A stretch of 64,000 nt of DNA from Pseudomonas sp. H3(2019) (lineage in GTDB: Bacteria; Pseudomonadota; Gammaproteobacteria; Pseudomonadales; Pseudomonadaceae), in assembly GCF_007713465.1 (NCBI RefSeq), contig NZ_VMSG01000014.1, positions 1-64,000 of the forward strand, written 5' to 3'. Positions 17,220 to 27,310 of this stretch are shown here, piece by piece (position 1 is the first letter of the stretch; each line of letters starts with the position of its first letter). A program made the position numbers and the translations under genes. The notes below the pieces were generated by a model, which ran no database searches, was not told the origin of the DNA, and saw only the letters and a program-made list of their open reading frames with translations.

Positions 17220-18983
17220 ATGCGCCGCTTGCTCTCCCTGCTGCTGTTAGTGCTCGCCCTCCCGGCCTCTGCCGCTGGCCTTTTGGACAGTCGCCCCAGT
17301 TCGACCCTGGGCTCGATCAATAACAGCGCCGACTTCCTGCCCGTGCGCGAAGCTTTTCAGCTGAGCCTGGCGGAGAGCACGCCGCAATCGATCAAACTGC
17401 GTTTCGTCGCCACCGAGGGTTACTACCTCTACCGGCATCGCTTCCAGTTTCACAGCGAGCCCGCCGACATTGGCCTGGGCGCCGCGCAACTGCCTTCAGG
17501 CGAAAAAAAACACGACGAGTACTTTGGCGATGTCGAGGTCTACCACGGCATTCTCGACGTAGAACTGCCACGCAACAGCGCCGATCAACGGGCTTTCACA
17601 CTGGCCGTCACCTATCAGGGCTGTGCCGATAAAGGCCTGTGTTATCCACCGGAGACCGAACGCCTGACGATCGACGGCGCAGTGGCCACGACCACGGCCA
17701 GTGCCGCCACTTGGAGCTGGGGTGAACTCGCCTTGTTCTTCCTCGCCGGCCTTTTCCTGACCTTCACCCCGTGCATGCTGCCGATGCTACCGATCCTCTG
17801 CGGCGTGGTACTGAATGGTCAGGTCGGCGGACTGCGCGGCTTTAATCTGTCGCTGGCCTATGTCTTGCCGATGGCCGCCTGTTTCGCCTTGCTCGGCGCG
17901 CTGATGGGAATGTTCGGCGCCCAACTGAACCTGCAAGCACGCCTGCAATCGGCCTGGGTACTGGTGCCATTTGCACTGTTTTACGCGGTGTTTGCCTTGG
18001 CAATGTTCAGTGTTTTCGAACTGAAACTGCCCGATGCCATCAGCAGCCGCCTGGACCGTATTGCCGGCCGCACCAAAGGTGGTTCGCTGTGGGGCGCGGC
18101 GGTGCTGGGCGTGGTATCGAGCCTGTTGGTCTCGCCGTGCGTGTCCGGCCCCTTGGCAGGCGCGCTGCTGTACATCAGCGCCAGCGGCGATGCGCTGGGG
18201 GGCGCTCTGAAATTGTTCATTCTGGGACTGGGCATTGGCACGCCCATTCTGCTGGTCGCGACCGGCGGTGCAGCCTGGCTGCCAAAAAGCGGCCCGTGGC
18301 TGATCTACGTGAAGAACACCATCGGCGTGTTGTTGCTTGCAGTCTCCATCGGCATTCTCAGCCGCGTGCTGCCGGGCCAGATCACCTTGCTGCTGATCGG
18401 TTTGTTGTGGGGTGGCGTCGGGCTTTTTCTCGGCGCACTGGAGTTTGTCTATAAACCACCGAGAAAACGTATTGCACAACTGCTCGGCCTGCTTCTGCTG
18501 TTTTACGCAATGGCCTGCTGGTATGGGGCCTTCAGTGGCCAGAGCAATCCGTTCAGTCCGATTGGCCAGCCTCGGGTCGTCAACGCCCTTGGCAGCCCTC
18601 AATCGCAAAACACCAGCAAATGGCAGACCATCAACACCCCGGCGGAACTCGATCGCGTGCTCGCTGAAGCAAAATCCGCCAATACCCCGCTGCTGCTCGA
18701 CTGGTACGCCGACTGGTGCATCAGCTGCAAAGTCATCGAACACGAGGTGCTTAACGAGCGCAACGTCGTCGAACGCCTTAAAGGTTATCGACTGGTTCGC
18801 TTCGACATCACCGCCAGCAACGCCGAACAACGCGCCCTGCTCGACCGTTACAAGCTGTTCGGACCACCGGCGCTGATGTTTTTTGGCAGGGATGGCAAGG
18901 AACGTGGCGATGTGCGGGTGATTGGCGAGATTAACGCCAAGGACTTCGCCGAACGTGTCGCTAAAGCGAATGACCAGATTTAA
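17220..18983 (+). CDS. dsbD: Thiol:disulfide interchange protein DsbD
   Basis: A 587-residue inner-membrane reductase that passes electrons from cytoplasmic thioredoxin to periplasmic DsbC/DsbG and cytochrome c maturation. All three domains are present: a signal peptide (MRRLLSLLLLVLALPASAAG) and periplasmic alpha domain with Cys pair in YQGCADKGLCYPPE, an eight-helix beta domain with Cys in FTPCMLPMLP and SPCVSGPLAG, and a C-terminal thioredoxin domain with DWYADWCISCKV (CxxC). The start at 17220 gives the signal peptide directly; an earlier in-frame ATG at 17175 would bury it. Confidence 0.93.
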   Translation: MRRLLSLLLLVLALPASAAGLLDSRPSSTLGSINNSADFLPVREAFQLSLAESTPQSIKLRFVATEGYYLYRHRFQFHSEPADIGLGAAQLPSGEKKHDEYFGDVEVYHGILDVELPRNSADQRAFTLAVTYQGCADKGLCYPPETERLTIDGAVATTTASAATWSWGELALFFLAGLFLTFTPCMLPMLPILCGVVLNGQVGGLRGFNLSLAYVLPMAACFALLGALMGMFGAQLNLQARLQSAWVLVPFALFYAVFALAMFSVFELKLPDAISSRLDRIAGRTKGGSLWGAAVLGVVSSLLVSPCVSGPLAGALLYISASGDALGGALKLFILGLGIGTPILLVATGGAAWLPKSGPWLIYVKNTIGVLLLAVSIGILSRVLPGQITLLLIGLLWGGVGLFLGALEFVYKPPRKRIAQLLGLLLLFYAMACWYGAFSGQSNPFSPIGQPRVVNALGSPQSQNTSKWQTINTPAELDRVLAEAKSANTPLLLDWYADWCISCKVIEHEVLNERNVVERLKGYRLVRFDITASNAEQRALLDRYKLFGPPALMFFGRDGKERGDVRVIGEINAKDFAERVAKANDQI

Positions 18984-19114
18984 TCAGTTGGTCACATAAT
19001 TCACGCAATCATCGGTCATTGTGCTGGCTATTGCAGAGAACTGGACAGTCATAAAGGCTTTGCGGCATAGTCGCCGGGTTCTGACAACTGCACACAGATA
19101 ACAAGGAACAGCCG

Positions 19115-19567
19115 ATGGCGACCCTACTGGTACTGCACGGACCCAACCTGAACCTGCTCGGCACCCGCGAACCGGGCGTCTACGGGGCTGTGACCCTGGC
19201 CGAGATCAACCAGGATCTGGAACAGCGTGCGCGCAATGCCGGCCACCATTTGCTCTACCTGCAAAGCAACGCCGAGTATGAATTGATCGACCGCATTCAC
19301 GCTGCTCGCGGTGAGGGTGTGGACTTCATTTTGATCAATCCAGCAGCTTTTACACATACAAGTGTCGCATTACGTGACGCGCTGCTGGCGGTGAGCATCC
19401 CATTCATCGAAGTGCATTTGTCTAACGTGCACAAACGCGAACCTTTCCGCCATCACTCTTACTTCTCCGACGTTGCGGTGGGAGTGATCTGCGGCCTTGG
19501 CGCCAGCGGTTATCGACTGGCCCTGGAGGCCGCACTAGAACAGCTTGAAAGACAGGCAACGGCTTGA
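19115..19567 (+). CDS. aroQ: Type II 3-dehydroquinate dehydratase AroQ
   Basis: A 150-residue enzyme of the shikimate pathway, converting 3-dehydroquinate to 3-dehydroshikimate. Family motifs include [20 protein letters not shown] with the catalytic Tyr, the [17 protein letters not shown] segment, [36 protein letters not shown] with the catalytic His, and [11 protein letters not shown]. Length is standard. It precedes accB by about 50 bases on the same strand, the usual order in Pseudomonas, and the three genes may share transcription. Confidence 0.96.
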   Translation: MATLLVLHGPNLNLLGTREPGVYGAVTLAEINQDLEQRARNAGHHLLYLQSNAEYELIDRIHAARGEGVDFILINPAAFTHTSVALRDALLAVSIPFIEVHLSNVHKREPFRHHSYFSDVAVGVICGLGASGYRLALEAALEQLERQATA

Positions 19568-19615
19568 ACAACAAGCGTTAAACGCCCCTGACCGACCCTT
19601 GGGAGTTGATGATTC

Positions 19616-20080
19616 ATGGATATCCGTAAAGTTAAGAAACTGATCGAACTGCTGGAAGAGTCCGGTATCGACGAGCTCGAGATCAAGGAAGGCGAAGAGT
19701 CCGTACGTATCAGCCGCCACAGCAAAACCCCGGCTCAGCAGTACTACGCTCCTGCGCCAATGCACGCTCCGGCTCCGGCACCTGTCGCTGCTGCCGCGCC
19801 TGCTGCTGCCGCTGCACCTGCCGCTCCCGCTGCGCCAGTTCTGAACGGCAACGTTGCCCGTTCGCCAATGGTGGGCACGTTCTATCGTAAATCTTCGCCG
19901 TCCTCGCCGTCCTTCGTTGAAGTTGGCCAGAGCGTGAAGAAAGGCGACACCCTGTGCATCGTCGAAGCCATGAAGATGATGAACCACATCGAAGCTGAAA
20001 GCAGCGGTGTGATCGAATCCATCCTCGTCGAAGACGGCCAGCCGGTTGAGTACGACCAGCCGATGTTCACCATCGTTTGA
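19616..20080 (+). CDS. accB: Biotin carboxyl carrier protein AccB
   Basis: The 154-residue BCCP subunit of acetyl-CoA carboxylase. It has an N-terminal dimerisation helix ([20 protein letters not shown]), a flexible Ala/Pro linker (about residues 45-75), and a biotinyl domain with the attachment site Lys120 in [10 protein letters not shown]. It transfers carboxybiotin between AccC and the carboxyltransferase for fatty acid synthesis. It is followed by accC after 17 bases, so the two are an operon. Confidence 0.97.
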   Translation: MDIRKVKKLIELLEESGIDELEIKEGEESVRISRHSKTPAQQYYAPAPMHAPAPAPVAAAAPAAAAAPAAPAAPVLNGNVARSPMVGTFYRKSSPSSPSFVEVGQSVKKGDTLCIVEAMKMMNHIEAESSGVIESILVEDGQPVEYDQPMFTIV

Positions 20081-20097
20081 ACCGCGGAGAGCCAACG

Positions 20098-21459
20098 ATG
20101 TTGAAACCTGCGAAGTTGGAAAAAGTTCTGATCGCCAACCGCGGTGAAATCGCCCTGCGGATCCTGCGTGCCTGCAAAGAGATGGGCATCAAGACCGTCG
20201 CCGTTTACTCCAAGGCTGACAAGGATCTGATGCACCTGGGCCTGGCAGACGAATCCGTCTGCATCGGCCCGGCATCGGCCGCGCACTCTTACCTGCACAT
20301 TCCGGCGATCATCGCCGCTGCCGAAGTGACCGGCGCTACCGCCATTCACCCAGGCTACGGCTTCCTCGCGGAAAACGCCGACTTTGCCGAACAGGTAGAA
20401 AACTCCGGCTTCGCCTTCATCGGCCCGAAAGCTGAAACCATCCGCCTGATGGGCGACAAGGTTTCGGCCAAGCACGCCATGATCGCTGCCGGCGTACCGA
20501 CCGTTCCAGGTTCTGACGGCCCGCTGCCGGAAGACGAAGAAACCGCTCTGCGCATTGGTCGCGAAGTCGGTTACCCGGTGATCATCAAAGCCGCTGGCGG
20601 CGGTGGTGGTCGGGGCATGCGCGTTGTGCATAAAGAAGAAGACCTGATCTCCTCGGCGAAACTGACCCGCTCCGAAGCAGGCGCGGCGTTCGGCAACCCG
20701 ATGGTCTATCTGGAAAAATTCCTGACCAACCCACGTCACGTGGAAGTTCAGGTACTTTCCGATGGCCAGGGCCACGCTATCCATCTGGGTGACCGCGATT
20801 GCTCGCTGCAACGTCGCCACCAGAAGGTTCTCGAAGAAGCGCCGGCACCGGGCATCGACGAGAAGGCTCGCCAGGAAGTCTTCGCCCGCTGCGTCAAGGC
20901 GTGCATCGACATCGGTTACCGTGGCGCAGGCACTTTCGAGTTCCTGTACGAGAACGGCAGCTTCTACTTCATCGAGATGAACACTCGTGTCCAGGTAGAG
21001 CACCCGGTTTCGGAAATGGTCACCGGCATCGACATCGTCAAGGAGATGCTCAGCATCGCCGCTGGCAACCCACTGTCGTTCACCCAGGATGACGTGGTCA
21101 TCCGCGGTCACGCGCTGGAATGCCGGATCAACGCCGAAGACCCGAAAACCTTCATGCCAAGCCCTGGCACGGTCAAGCATTTCCATGCGCCGGGCGGTAA
21201 CGGTGTGCGGGTTGATTCGCACCTGTACAGCGGCTACGCAGTTCCGCCGAACTACGATTCGCTGATCGGCAAACTGATCACTTACGGGGCAACCCGTGAA
21301 GAAGCCATGGCGCGCATGCGCAATGCGCTGGACGAAATCGTGGTTGACGGGATCAAGACCAACATCCCGCTGCACCGCGACCTGACCCGCGACGAAGGCT
21401 TCTGCAAAGGTGGAGTCAACATCCACTACCTGGAACACAAGCTGGCTGGCCAGCATTAA
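20098..21459 (+). CDS. accC: Biotin carboxylase AccC
   Basis: A 453-residue ATP-grasp enzyme carboxylating biotin on AccB. Motifs include [16 protein letters not shown] at the N-terminus, [16 protein letters not shown], the ATP-binding glycine loop [12 protein letters not shown], the catalytic [19 protein letters not shown] region and [21 protein letters not shown] used the ATG at 20098; an upstream in-frame ATG at 20077 overlaps the accB end. A strong terminator follows directly. Confidence 0.97.
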   Translation: MLKPAKLEKVLIANRGEIALRILRACKEMGIKTVAVYSKADKDLMHLGLADESVCIGPASAAHSYLHIPAIIAAAEVTGATAIHPGYGFLAENADFAEQVENSGFAFIGPKAETIRLMGDKVSAKHAMIAAGVPTVPGSDGPLPEDEETALRIGREVGYPVIIKAAGGGGGRGMRVVHKEEDLISSAKLTRSEAGAAFGNPMVYLEKFLTNPRHVEVQVLSDGQGHAIHLGDRDCSLQRRHQKVLEEAPAPGIDEKARQEVFARCVKACIDIGYRGAGTFEFLYENGSFYFIEMNTRVQVEHPVSEMVTGIDIVKEMLSIAAGNPLSFTQDDVVIRGHALECRINAEDPKTFMPSPGTVKHFHAPGGNGVRVDSHLYSGYAVPPNYDSLIGKLITYGATREEAMARMRNALDEIVVDGIKTNIPLHRDLTRDEGFCKGGVNIHYLEHKLAGQH

Positions 21460-21474
21460 GATGTGATCCGGACC

Positions 21475-21502
21475 AACAAAGCCGCTTTCGAGCGGCTTTG
21501 TT
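21475..21502 (+). terminator. Rho-independent terminator after accC
   Basis: AACAAAGCCGCT and AGCGGCTTTGTT form a perfect 12-bp stem closed by a TTCG tetraloop, then GTTTCT. It lies 15 bases after the accC stop and ends the accBC transcript. Confidence 0.9.
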
Positions 21503-21520
21503 GTTTCTACCCCCTCTGCA

Positions 21521-21602
21521 GGAGCAAGGCTTGCCCGCGACTCAGGCGCTGCGGCCCTTCAGATAGACCGCGTCATCGTTCATCGCGGGCAAGCCTTGCT
21601 CC
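21521..21602. repeat. REP-like palindromic repeat, GGAGCAAGGCTTGCCCGCGA type
   Basis: GGAGCAAGGCTTGCCCGCGA (21521-21540) is matched by its exact reverse complement at 21583-21602, with about 42 bases of unrelated sequence between. It is a variant of the palindromic repeats at 51041 and 52667. It sits between the accC terminator and prmA. Confidence 0.85.
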
Positions 21603-21734
21603 TACGAAAAGCATTTACCCGCCCGGAGAGCATGCCTACGTCGACCTTGTCGTCTTCTGCGCCGCTCTCGCGTAAACTTTCGCGCTTCTCGCAGCCCGCT
21701 AGGCTGCACATTACATTTTTCAAAGGTGCCCGCC

Positions 21735-22613
21735 ATGCCTTGGCTGCAAGTCCGTCTCGCCATCAGCCCAGAACAAGCCGAAACCTACGAAGACGCTTTC
21801 CTTGAAGTGGGCGCCGTCTCGGTAACCTTCATGGACGCCGAAGATCAGCCGATCTTCGAGCCGGAACTGAACACCACCCCGCTGTGGTCGCACACGCACC
21901 TGCTGGCCCTGTTCGAAGGTGGCACCGAAGCCGCCAGCGTGCTCGCTCACCTTGAGTTGCTGACCGGCAGCCCGCTGCCCGAGCATCACAGCGAAGTCAT
22001 CGAAGACCAGGACTGGGAACGCAGCTGGATGGACGGTTTCCAGCCGATGCGCTTCGGTCAGCGCCTGTGGATCGTCCCGAGCTGGCACGCTGCGCCCGAG
22101 CCTGATGCGGTCAACCTGCTGCTCGATCCGGGTCTGGCGTTCGGCACTGGTACCCATCCGACCACCGCCTTGTGCCTGGAATGGCTCGATGGCCAGGACC
22201 TGAAGGACTGCCGCGTACTGGACTTCGGCTGCGGCTCGGGGATTCTCGCGATTGCCGCCCTGCTGCTGGGCGCCAAGGAAGCGGTCGGCACCGACATTGA
22301 CGTGCAGGCGCTGGAAGCCTCTCGTGACAACGCCGGGCGCAACAACATCGACGAAGCGCTGTTTCCGCTGTACCTGCCTCAAGATTTGCCGCAAGTGCAG
22401 GCCGACGTACTGGTCGCCAACATTCTCGCCGGACCACTGGTTTCCCTGGCCCCGCAACTCTCCAGCCTGGTCAAGCCCGGCGGTCGCCTGGCACTGTCGG
22501 GCATCCTCGCCGAGCAAGGCGCGGAAGTCGCAGAGGCTTATGCCAAGGACTTTGATCTGGACCCGATTGCCAATCGCGATGGCTGGGTGCGCATTACCGG
22601 CCGTCGGCGCTAA
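21735..22613 (+). CDS. prmA: Ribosomal protein L11 methyltransferase PrmA
   Basis: A 292-residue SAM-dependent methyltransferase that trimethylates ribosomal protein L11. The N-terminal recognition domain begins [20 protein letters not shown]. The central [15 protein letters not shown] and [18 protein letters not shown] are PrmA signatures, followed by the SAM loop [20 protein letters not shown] and the VANILAGPL (NxL) motif. The start at 21735 has AAAGGTG upstream; the earlier in-frame ATG at 21726 does not. Confidence 0.95.
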   Translation: MPWLQVRLAISPEQAETYEDAFLEVGAVSVTFMDAEDQPIFEPELNTTPLWSHTHLLALFEGGTEAASVLAHLELLTGSPLPEHHSEVIEDQDWERSWMDGFQPMRFGQRLWIVPSWHAAPEPDAVNLLLDPGLAFGTGTHPTTALCLEWLDGQDLKDCRVLDFGCGSGILAIAALLLGAKEAVGTDIDVQALEASRDNAGRNNIDEALFPLYLPQDLPQVQADVLVANILAGPLVSLAPQLSSLVKPGGRLALSGILAEQGAEVAEAYAKDFDLDPIANRDGWVRITGRRR

Positions 22614-22643
22614 AATGAGCGCCTGCATACTCCGGATGGCCGC

Positions 22644-23906
22644 ATGACCGATAGCTTCGTCACCCAGTGCCCGCATTGCCAGACCAGTTTCCGCGTCAGC
22701 CACGCCCAATTGAGCGTGGCCCGTGGGGTGGTTCGCTGCGGCTCTTGCCTGCAAGTGTTCAATGCTGCGCGGCAGCTGCTCGAGCAACGCATGGGCAAGG
22801 AAGCTATCGCCCTCACGGACCCGTCTCCGGTTGAGCCTCCCACGCAACGGGCCATCAGCCAGAAGCAGTGGACAGCCGCCGAACTGGATCTGGACAGCCT
22901 CGACCTCGACGAAGAACTCGCCAAGCTCGAACAACGGGAAATCCAGCCTACCAAAGAGTTCGGCCATCATGAGCGCAAGCACAAGGAAGACTCGCTGAGC
23001 GCCCGCCGGGATACGACCGAAGGCGAAGAACCGTGGTCCGACAGCCTGTTCAGCGATTCCGCCGCCGAACGCGCGCTGGCCGGCGAAAACACGCACGCAC
23101 CGGCCGAGAACCATCGATTGGCAGACATCGCCGACGAGCCGGAAAAGCCCTCGCGCACCGAACCCTCGCTGTCGCTTGAACTGGTCGACCTGGACGATGA
23201 GCCCGAGGCACCGCAGTTGCGCCTCGAGCAGCCATTCGAAACGCCGGAGCCTCCAGCGAAGCACGAGCGCCTGTCCGCGACCGATGATGACCTCGACGAC
23301 GAATCCCACAAGGTCGAGCCTATACGCAATAAGCGCACACGCAACGAATCGAGCATGCATGACGAGGTGCTGCAGGACCTGGTCGACGACCCGCTGCAAC
23401 TCGACTGGCAAAAACGCCGCTCACCCTGGGGTCGCCGGCTCTTTTGGAGCCTGATGGTCCTGCTGGGCGCGGCGGCTCTTGCCGGCCAGTACATTGCCTA
23501 TCACTTCGACGAACTGGCCCGTCAGGACCAATACCGCCCCTGGTTCCAGCAACTGTGCCCGCAGATCGGTTGCAGCGTGCCGTCCAAGGTCGATATCGCG
23601 AAAATCAAAAGCAGCAATCTGGTGGTGCGTAGCCACCCGGACTTCAGCGGCGCACTGGTGGTCGACGCGATCATCTACAACCGTGCGTCGTTCTCGCAGC
23701 CATTCCCATTGCTGGAACTGCGCTTTGCCGACCTCAATGGCCATCTGATCGCCAGTCGCCGCTTCAAACCGGGCGAGTACCTCAATGGCGACCTCGCGGA
23801 CCTCGCAGAAATGCCACCGCAAACACCGATCCACATTGCCCTGGACATCCTCGATCCCGGCCCCAAAGCCGTGAATTACAGCCTGAGCTTCCACTCGCCC
23901 GAGTGA
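22644..23906 (+). CDS. Zinc-ribbon DUF3426 membrane protein
   Basis: A 420-residue protein. It opens with an MJ0042-type zinc ribbon with two CxxC pairs (TQCPHCQTSFRV and RCGSCLQVFNA). An acidic, low-complexity region follows (about 55-245). A single membrane segment (LFWSLMVLLGAAALAGQYIAY) leads to a periplasmic DUF3426 domain (LARQDQYRPWFQQLCPQIGC ... FKPGEYLNGDLADLAEMPPQ). It lies 30 bases after prmA and is probably co-transcribed. Function unknown. Confidence 0.87.
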   Translation: MTDSFVTQCPHCQTSFRVSHAQLSVARGVVRCGSCLQVFNAARQLLEQRMGKEAIALTDPSPVEPPTQRAISQKQWTAAELDLDSLDLDEELAKLEQREIQPTKEFGHHERKHKEDSLSARRDTTEGEEPWSDSLFSDSAAERALAGENTHAPAENHRLADIADEPEKPSRTEPSLSLELVDLDDEPEAPQLRLEQPFETPEPPAKHERLSATDDDLDDESHKVEPIRNKRTRNESSMHDEVLQDLVDDPLQLDWQKRRSPWGRRLFWSLMVLLGAAALAGQYIAYHFDELARQDQYRPWFQQLCPQIGCSVPSKVDIAKIKSSNLVVRSHPDFSGALVVDAIIYNRASFSQPFPLLELRFADLNGHLIASRRFKPGEYLNGDLADLAEMPPQTPIHIALDILDPGPKAVNYSLSFHSPE

Positions 23907-24103
23907 TTCGCTGCTCTCGGCGCTCAATCACGCGCAATTGACGACAGCTTTCTGACTCCCGGCGCTTCGAACCAAACCGCTGGCAATAACGGAATAACTG
24001 TTCAGATTTTATCCAATTCAGCCTTTATCCAGTCATCGAGAGCGGGTATCATGCCAACCCTTTTTCGAACTCTCATGATCCGACCCCACAACAGGGAAGT
24101 CCT

Positions 24104-25114
24104 ATGTCGGCGGTACGCATCGGCCCATATACATTGCACAACGGCTTGATTCTCGCCCCGATGGCGGGGGTTACCGACCAGCCCTTTCGTCAGCTGTGCA
24201 AACGACTGGGCGCAGGGCTTGTAGTCTCGGAAATGGTCACCAGCGACATGAGTTTGTGGAACACCCGCAAATCGCGTCTGCGCATGGTCCACGAAGGTGA
24301 TCCCGAGCCTCGCTCGGTACAGATCGCCGGTGGCGATGCACAGATGCTGGCGCAGGCAGCACGCGCCAACGTCGAGCTGGGTGCCCAGATTATTGATATC
24401 AACATGGGGTGCCCGGCCAAGAAGGTCTGCAACAAGGCCGCCGGCTCCGCGTTACTGAAAGATGAAGAACTGGTGACCGAGATCCTGCACGCCGTCGTGG
24501 CGGCGGTTGATGTGCCGGTCACCCTGAAGATCCGCACGGGCTGGGACCGGGCGAACAAGAACGGCCTGACGGTGGCGAAGATCGCCGAACAGGCAGGCAT
24601 TACGGCGCTGGCGGTGCATGGCCGGACCCGTGCCGATCTGTACACCGGTGAAGCCGAGTACGACACCATTGCCGCGATCAAGCAGGCGGTGTCGATTCCG
24701 GTCTTCGCCAATGGCGATATCGACTCGCCCGAGAAGGCCCGGCACGTGCTCGACGCGACCGGTGCCGATGGCCTGCTGATAGGTCGGGCTGCCCAGGGGC
24801 GGCCATGGATTTTTCGTGAAATCGAGCATTATCTGCGTACCGGCGAAAAACTCCCGGCACCGGAATTGATCGAGGTGGAACGTATTCTGCTTGAGCATCT
24901 GGCCGCGCTCCATGCTTTCTATGGAGATGTCATGGGCGTACGCATCGCCCGCAAGCATGTCGGCTGGTATCTCGCAACCCTGCCGGGCGCCAGGGAGTTT
25001 CGCGCCCACTTCAATCGTTTGGATGGTACGGAAACACAATGCGCCAACGTTCGGGAGTTCTTCGCCGAGCGCTACAAGAGCCTGACAGGGGACGCAGAAG
25101 AGGTGGCCGCATGA
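24104..25114 (+). CDS. dusB: tRNA-dihydrouridine synthase DusB
   Basis: A 336-residue FMN enzyme reducing uridine to dihydrouridine in tRNA. Motifs are [20 protein letters not shown] at the N-terminus, [20 protein letters not shown] with the catalytic Cys in [21 protein letters not shown], and [19 protein letters not shown]. The dusB-fis pair is the classic gammaproteobacterial arrangement; the fis ATG overlaps the dusB stop (ATGA), so translation is coupled. Confidence 0.96.
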   Translation: MSAVRIGPYTLHNGLILAPMAGVTDQPFRQLCKRLGAGLVVSEMVTSDMSLWNTRKSRLRMVHEGDPEPRSVQIAGGDAQMLAQAARANVELGAQIIDINMGCPAKKVCNKAAGSALLKDEELVTEILHAVVAAVDVPVTLKIRTGWDRANKNGLTVAKIAEQAGITALAVHGRTRADLYTGEAEYDTIAAIKQAVSIPVFANGDIDSPEKARHVLDATGADGLLIGRAAQGRPWIFREIEHYLRTGEKLPAPELIEVERILLEHLAALHAFYGDVMGVRIARKHVGWYLATLPGAREFRAHFNRLDGTETQCANVREFFAERYKSLTGDAEEVAA

Positions 25115-25431
25115 CGATGATGACCGAGACTTTAGTGAGTGGAACAGCACCCGTGAGCGACAACGTAAATTTGAAACAGCACCTCAATACGCCGAGCGAA
25201 GAAGGCCAGACCCTTCGCGGGAGTGTCGAGAAGGCGCTGCACAATTATTTCGCCCACCTTGAAGGCGCTGCCGTCACGGATGTGTACAACCTGGTGCTCT
25301 CCGAAGTCGAGGCTCCCCTGCTCGAAAGCGTGATGAACTACGTCAAGGGCAATCAGACCAAGGCCAGTGAGCTGCTGGGACTGAACCGCGGCACCTTGCG
25401 CAAAAAACTCAAGCAGTACGATTTGCTGTAA
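25111..25431 (+). CDS. fis: DNA-binding protein Fis
   Basis: A 106-residue nucleoid protein that bends DNA and modulates rRNA promoters and recombination. The C-terminal helix-turn-helix [20 protein letters not shown] is intact, as is the dimerisation core [20 protein letters not shown]. The start at 25111 overlaps the dusB stop by four bases; internal ATGs at 25117 and 25120 are possible. A strong terminator follows. Confidence 0.95.
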   Translation: MTMMTETLVSGTAPVSDNVNLKQHLNTPSEEGQTLRGSVEKALHNYFAHLEGAAVTDVYNLVLSEVEAPLLESVMNYVKGNQTKASELLGLNRGTLRKKLKQYDLL

Positions 25432-25448
25432 GCATTCAATCAAACCAG

Positions 25449-25482
25449 AAAGGCGCCCGCGTAAAACCGGTCGCCTTTTTTG
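25449..25482 (+). terminator. Rho-independent terminator after fis
   Basis: AAAGGCG (25449-25455) pairs with CGCCTTT (25472-25478), with additional inner pairing, and the second arm runs into TTTTTT. It sits 18 bases after the fis stop. Confidence 0.88.
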
Positions 25483-25513
25483 CTGACTTCCTTTGCTTTT
25501 GATGGAAATTGAG

Positions 25514-27121
25514 ATGACCGACCAGACCACCCGCCTGCCGATCCGCCGCGCCTTGATCAGCGTTTCCGACAAGACCGGGATCCTCGAATTCGCCAAGGAG
25601 CTCGAAGCGCTCGGCGTCGAAATCCTCTCCACCGGCGGGACGTTCAAGCTGCTGCAGGACAATGGCGTAGCCGCTGTGGAAGTCGCGGATTACACCGGTT
25701 TCGCAGAAATGATGGACGGTCGGGTGAAAACCCTGCACCCGAAAATCCACGGCGGGATCCTCGGTCGTCGCGGTATCGACGACGCGATCATGAACGAGCA
25801 CGGCATCAAGCCGATCGATCTGGTCGCCGTTAACCTCTACCCGTTCGAAGCCACCATCAACAAGCCAGGCTGCGACTTGCCGACCGCCATCGAGAACATC
25901 GATATCGGTGGCCCGACCATGGTCCGCTCGGCCGCCAAGAACCACAAAGACGTGGCCATCGTGGTGAACGCCAGCGATTACGCCAGCGTGCTGGAAAACC
26001 TCAAGGCCGGTGGCCTGACCTACGCTCAGCGTTTCGACCTGATGCTCAAGGCCTTCGAACACACCGCGGCCTACGACGGCATGATCGCCAACTACATGGG
26101 CACCGTGAACCAGGCCGCTGACACCCTCACCACCGAAGGTCGCAGCGAGTTCCCGCGCACCTTCAACAGCCAGTTCATCAAGGCCCAGGAAATGCGCTAC
26201 GGCGAGAACCCGCACCAGAGCGCGGCGTTCTACGTTGAAGCCAAGCCAGCCGAAGTCGGCATCGCTACCGCGACCCAACTGCAAGGCAAAGAACTGTCGT
26301 ACAACAACGTGGCCGACACCGACGCTGCGCTGGAATGCGTGAAGAGCTTCGTCAAACCGGCCTGCGTGATCGTCAAGCACGCCAACCCGTGCGGCGTTGC
26401 CGTGAGCCCGGACGCCGAAGGCGGTATCCGTCAGGCGTACGAACTGGCTTACGCCACCGACACCGAATCGGCTTTCGGCGGCATCATCGCGTTCAACCGT
26501 GAACTGGACGCTGAAACCGCCAAAGCCATCGTCGAGCGCCAGTTCGTCGAAGTGATCATTGCCCCATCGGTCAGCGAAGAAGCCCGCGCCATTGTCGCCG
26601 CCAAGGCCAACGTTCGCCTGCTGGCCTGCGGCCAGTGGTCGGCTGATCGTGCCGCTGCCTGGGACTACAAACGCGTCAATGGCGGTTTGCTGGTACAGAG
26701 CCGCGACATCGGCATGATCGGCAGCGAAGACCTGAAGGTTGTGACCAAGCGCGCACCGACCGAGCAAGAGATCAACGACCTGATCTTCGCCTGGAAAGTC
26801 GCCAAGTACGTCAAATCCAACGCCATCGTCTACGCCAAGAACCGTCAGACCATCGGTGTCGGCGCTGGCCAGATGAGCCGCGTGAACTCTGCGCGCATCG
26901 CCGCCATCAAAGCTGAACACGCCGGCCTGCAAGTGCAGGGTGCGGTCATGGCCTCGGATGCGTTCTTCCCGTTCCGCGACGGCATCGACAACGCAGCCAA
27001 GGTCGGCATCACCGCCGTGATTCAACCAGGCGGCTCGATGCGTGACAACGAAGTGATTGCTGCCGCAGACGAAGCCGGCATCGCCATGGTATTCACCGGC
27101 ATGCGCCACTTCCGTCACTAA
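25514..27121 (+). CDS. purH: Bifunctional AICAR transformylase/IMP cyclohydrolase PurH
   Basis: A 535-residue enzyme for the last two steps of IMP synthesis. The N-terminal MGS-like IMP cyclohydrolase domain shows [39 protein letters not shown] and NLYPFE. The AICAR transformylase domain contains [24 protein letters not shown] and the C-terminal [19 protein letters not shown]. The start [14 protein letters not shown] matches the Pseudomonas protein; upstream in-frame ATGs at 25493 and 25502 are less likely. It precedes purD with a 190-base structured gap. Confidence 0.97.
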   Translation: MTDQTTRLPIRRALISVSDKTGILEFAKELEALGVEILSTGGTFKLLQDNGVAAVEVADYTGFAEMMDGRVKTLHPKIHGGILGRRGIDDAIMNEHGIKPIDLVAVNLYPFEATINKPGCDLPTAIENIDIGGPTMVRSAAKNHKDVAIVVNASDYASVLENLKAGGLTYAQRFDLMLKAFEHTAAYDGMIANYMGTVNQAADTLTTEGRSEFPRTFNSQFIKAQEMRYGENPHQSAAFYVEAKPAEVGIATATQLQGKELSYNNVADTDAALECVKSFVKPACVIVKHANPCGVAVSPDAEGGIRQAYELAYATDTESAFGGIIAFNRELDAETAKAIVERQFVEVIIAPSVSEEARAIVAAKANVRLLACGQWSADRAAAWDYKRVNGGLLVQSRDIGMIGSEDLKVVTKRAPTEQEINDLIFAWKVAKYVKSNAIVYAKNRQTIGVGAGQMSRVNSARIAAIKAEHAGLQVQGAVMASDAFFPFRDGIDNAAKVGITAVIQPGGSMRDNEVIAAADEAGIAMVFTGMRHFRH

Positions 27122-27183
27122 TACGACAACGGTCGCACTGACGCCGGCATCTGCTGCGTTGGAGCCCACCTCGATGATGCTCA

Positions 27184-27273
27184 TTGCCTAGAGGCAACTC
27201 CGCTCATCAAGGCGGGCTCCGCCTTGCATCTACCGACGTCATTGCAACCTCCTACGGCGTGAAGCGCCTTAGG
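27184..27273 (+). other. Structured purH-purD spacer with three hairpins
   Basis: The spacer holds three successive hairpins: TTGCC-TAGA-GGCAA (27184-27197), AAGGCGG-GCT-CCGCCTT (27209-27225), and CCTAcGGCG-TGAAG-CGCCtTAGG (27251-27273). None has a good T-tract. It could be a folded purD leader, a processing site, or a degenerate repeat. It does not match a riboswitch that I can recognise. Confidence 0.4.
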
Positions 27274-27310
27274 TTCTAAAACAGAATTAGCGTCATCCGA
27301 GGTTTTTGAA

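Noticed and set aside
19882..21456. A 524-codon open frame antisense to accB/accC
   Set aside because: It is complementary to well-supported essential genes and shows no domain.
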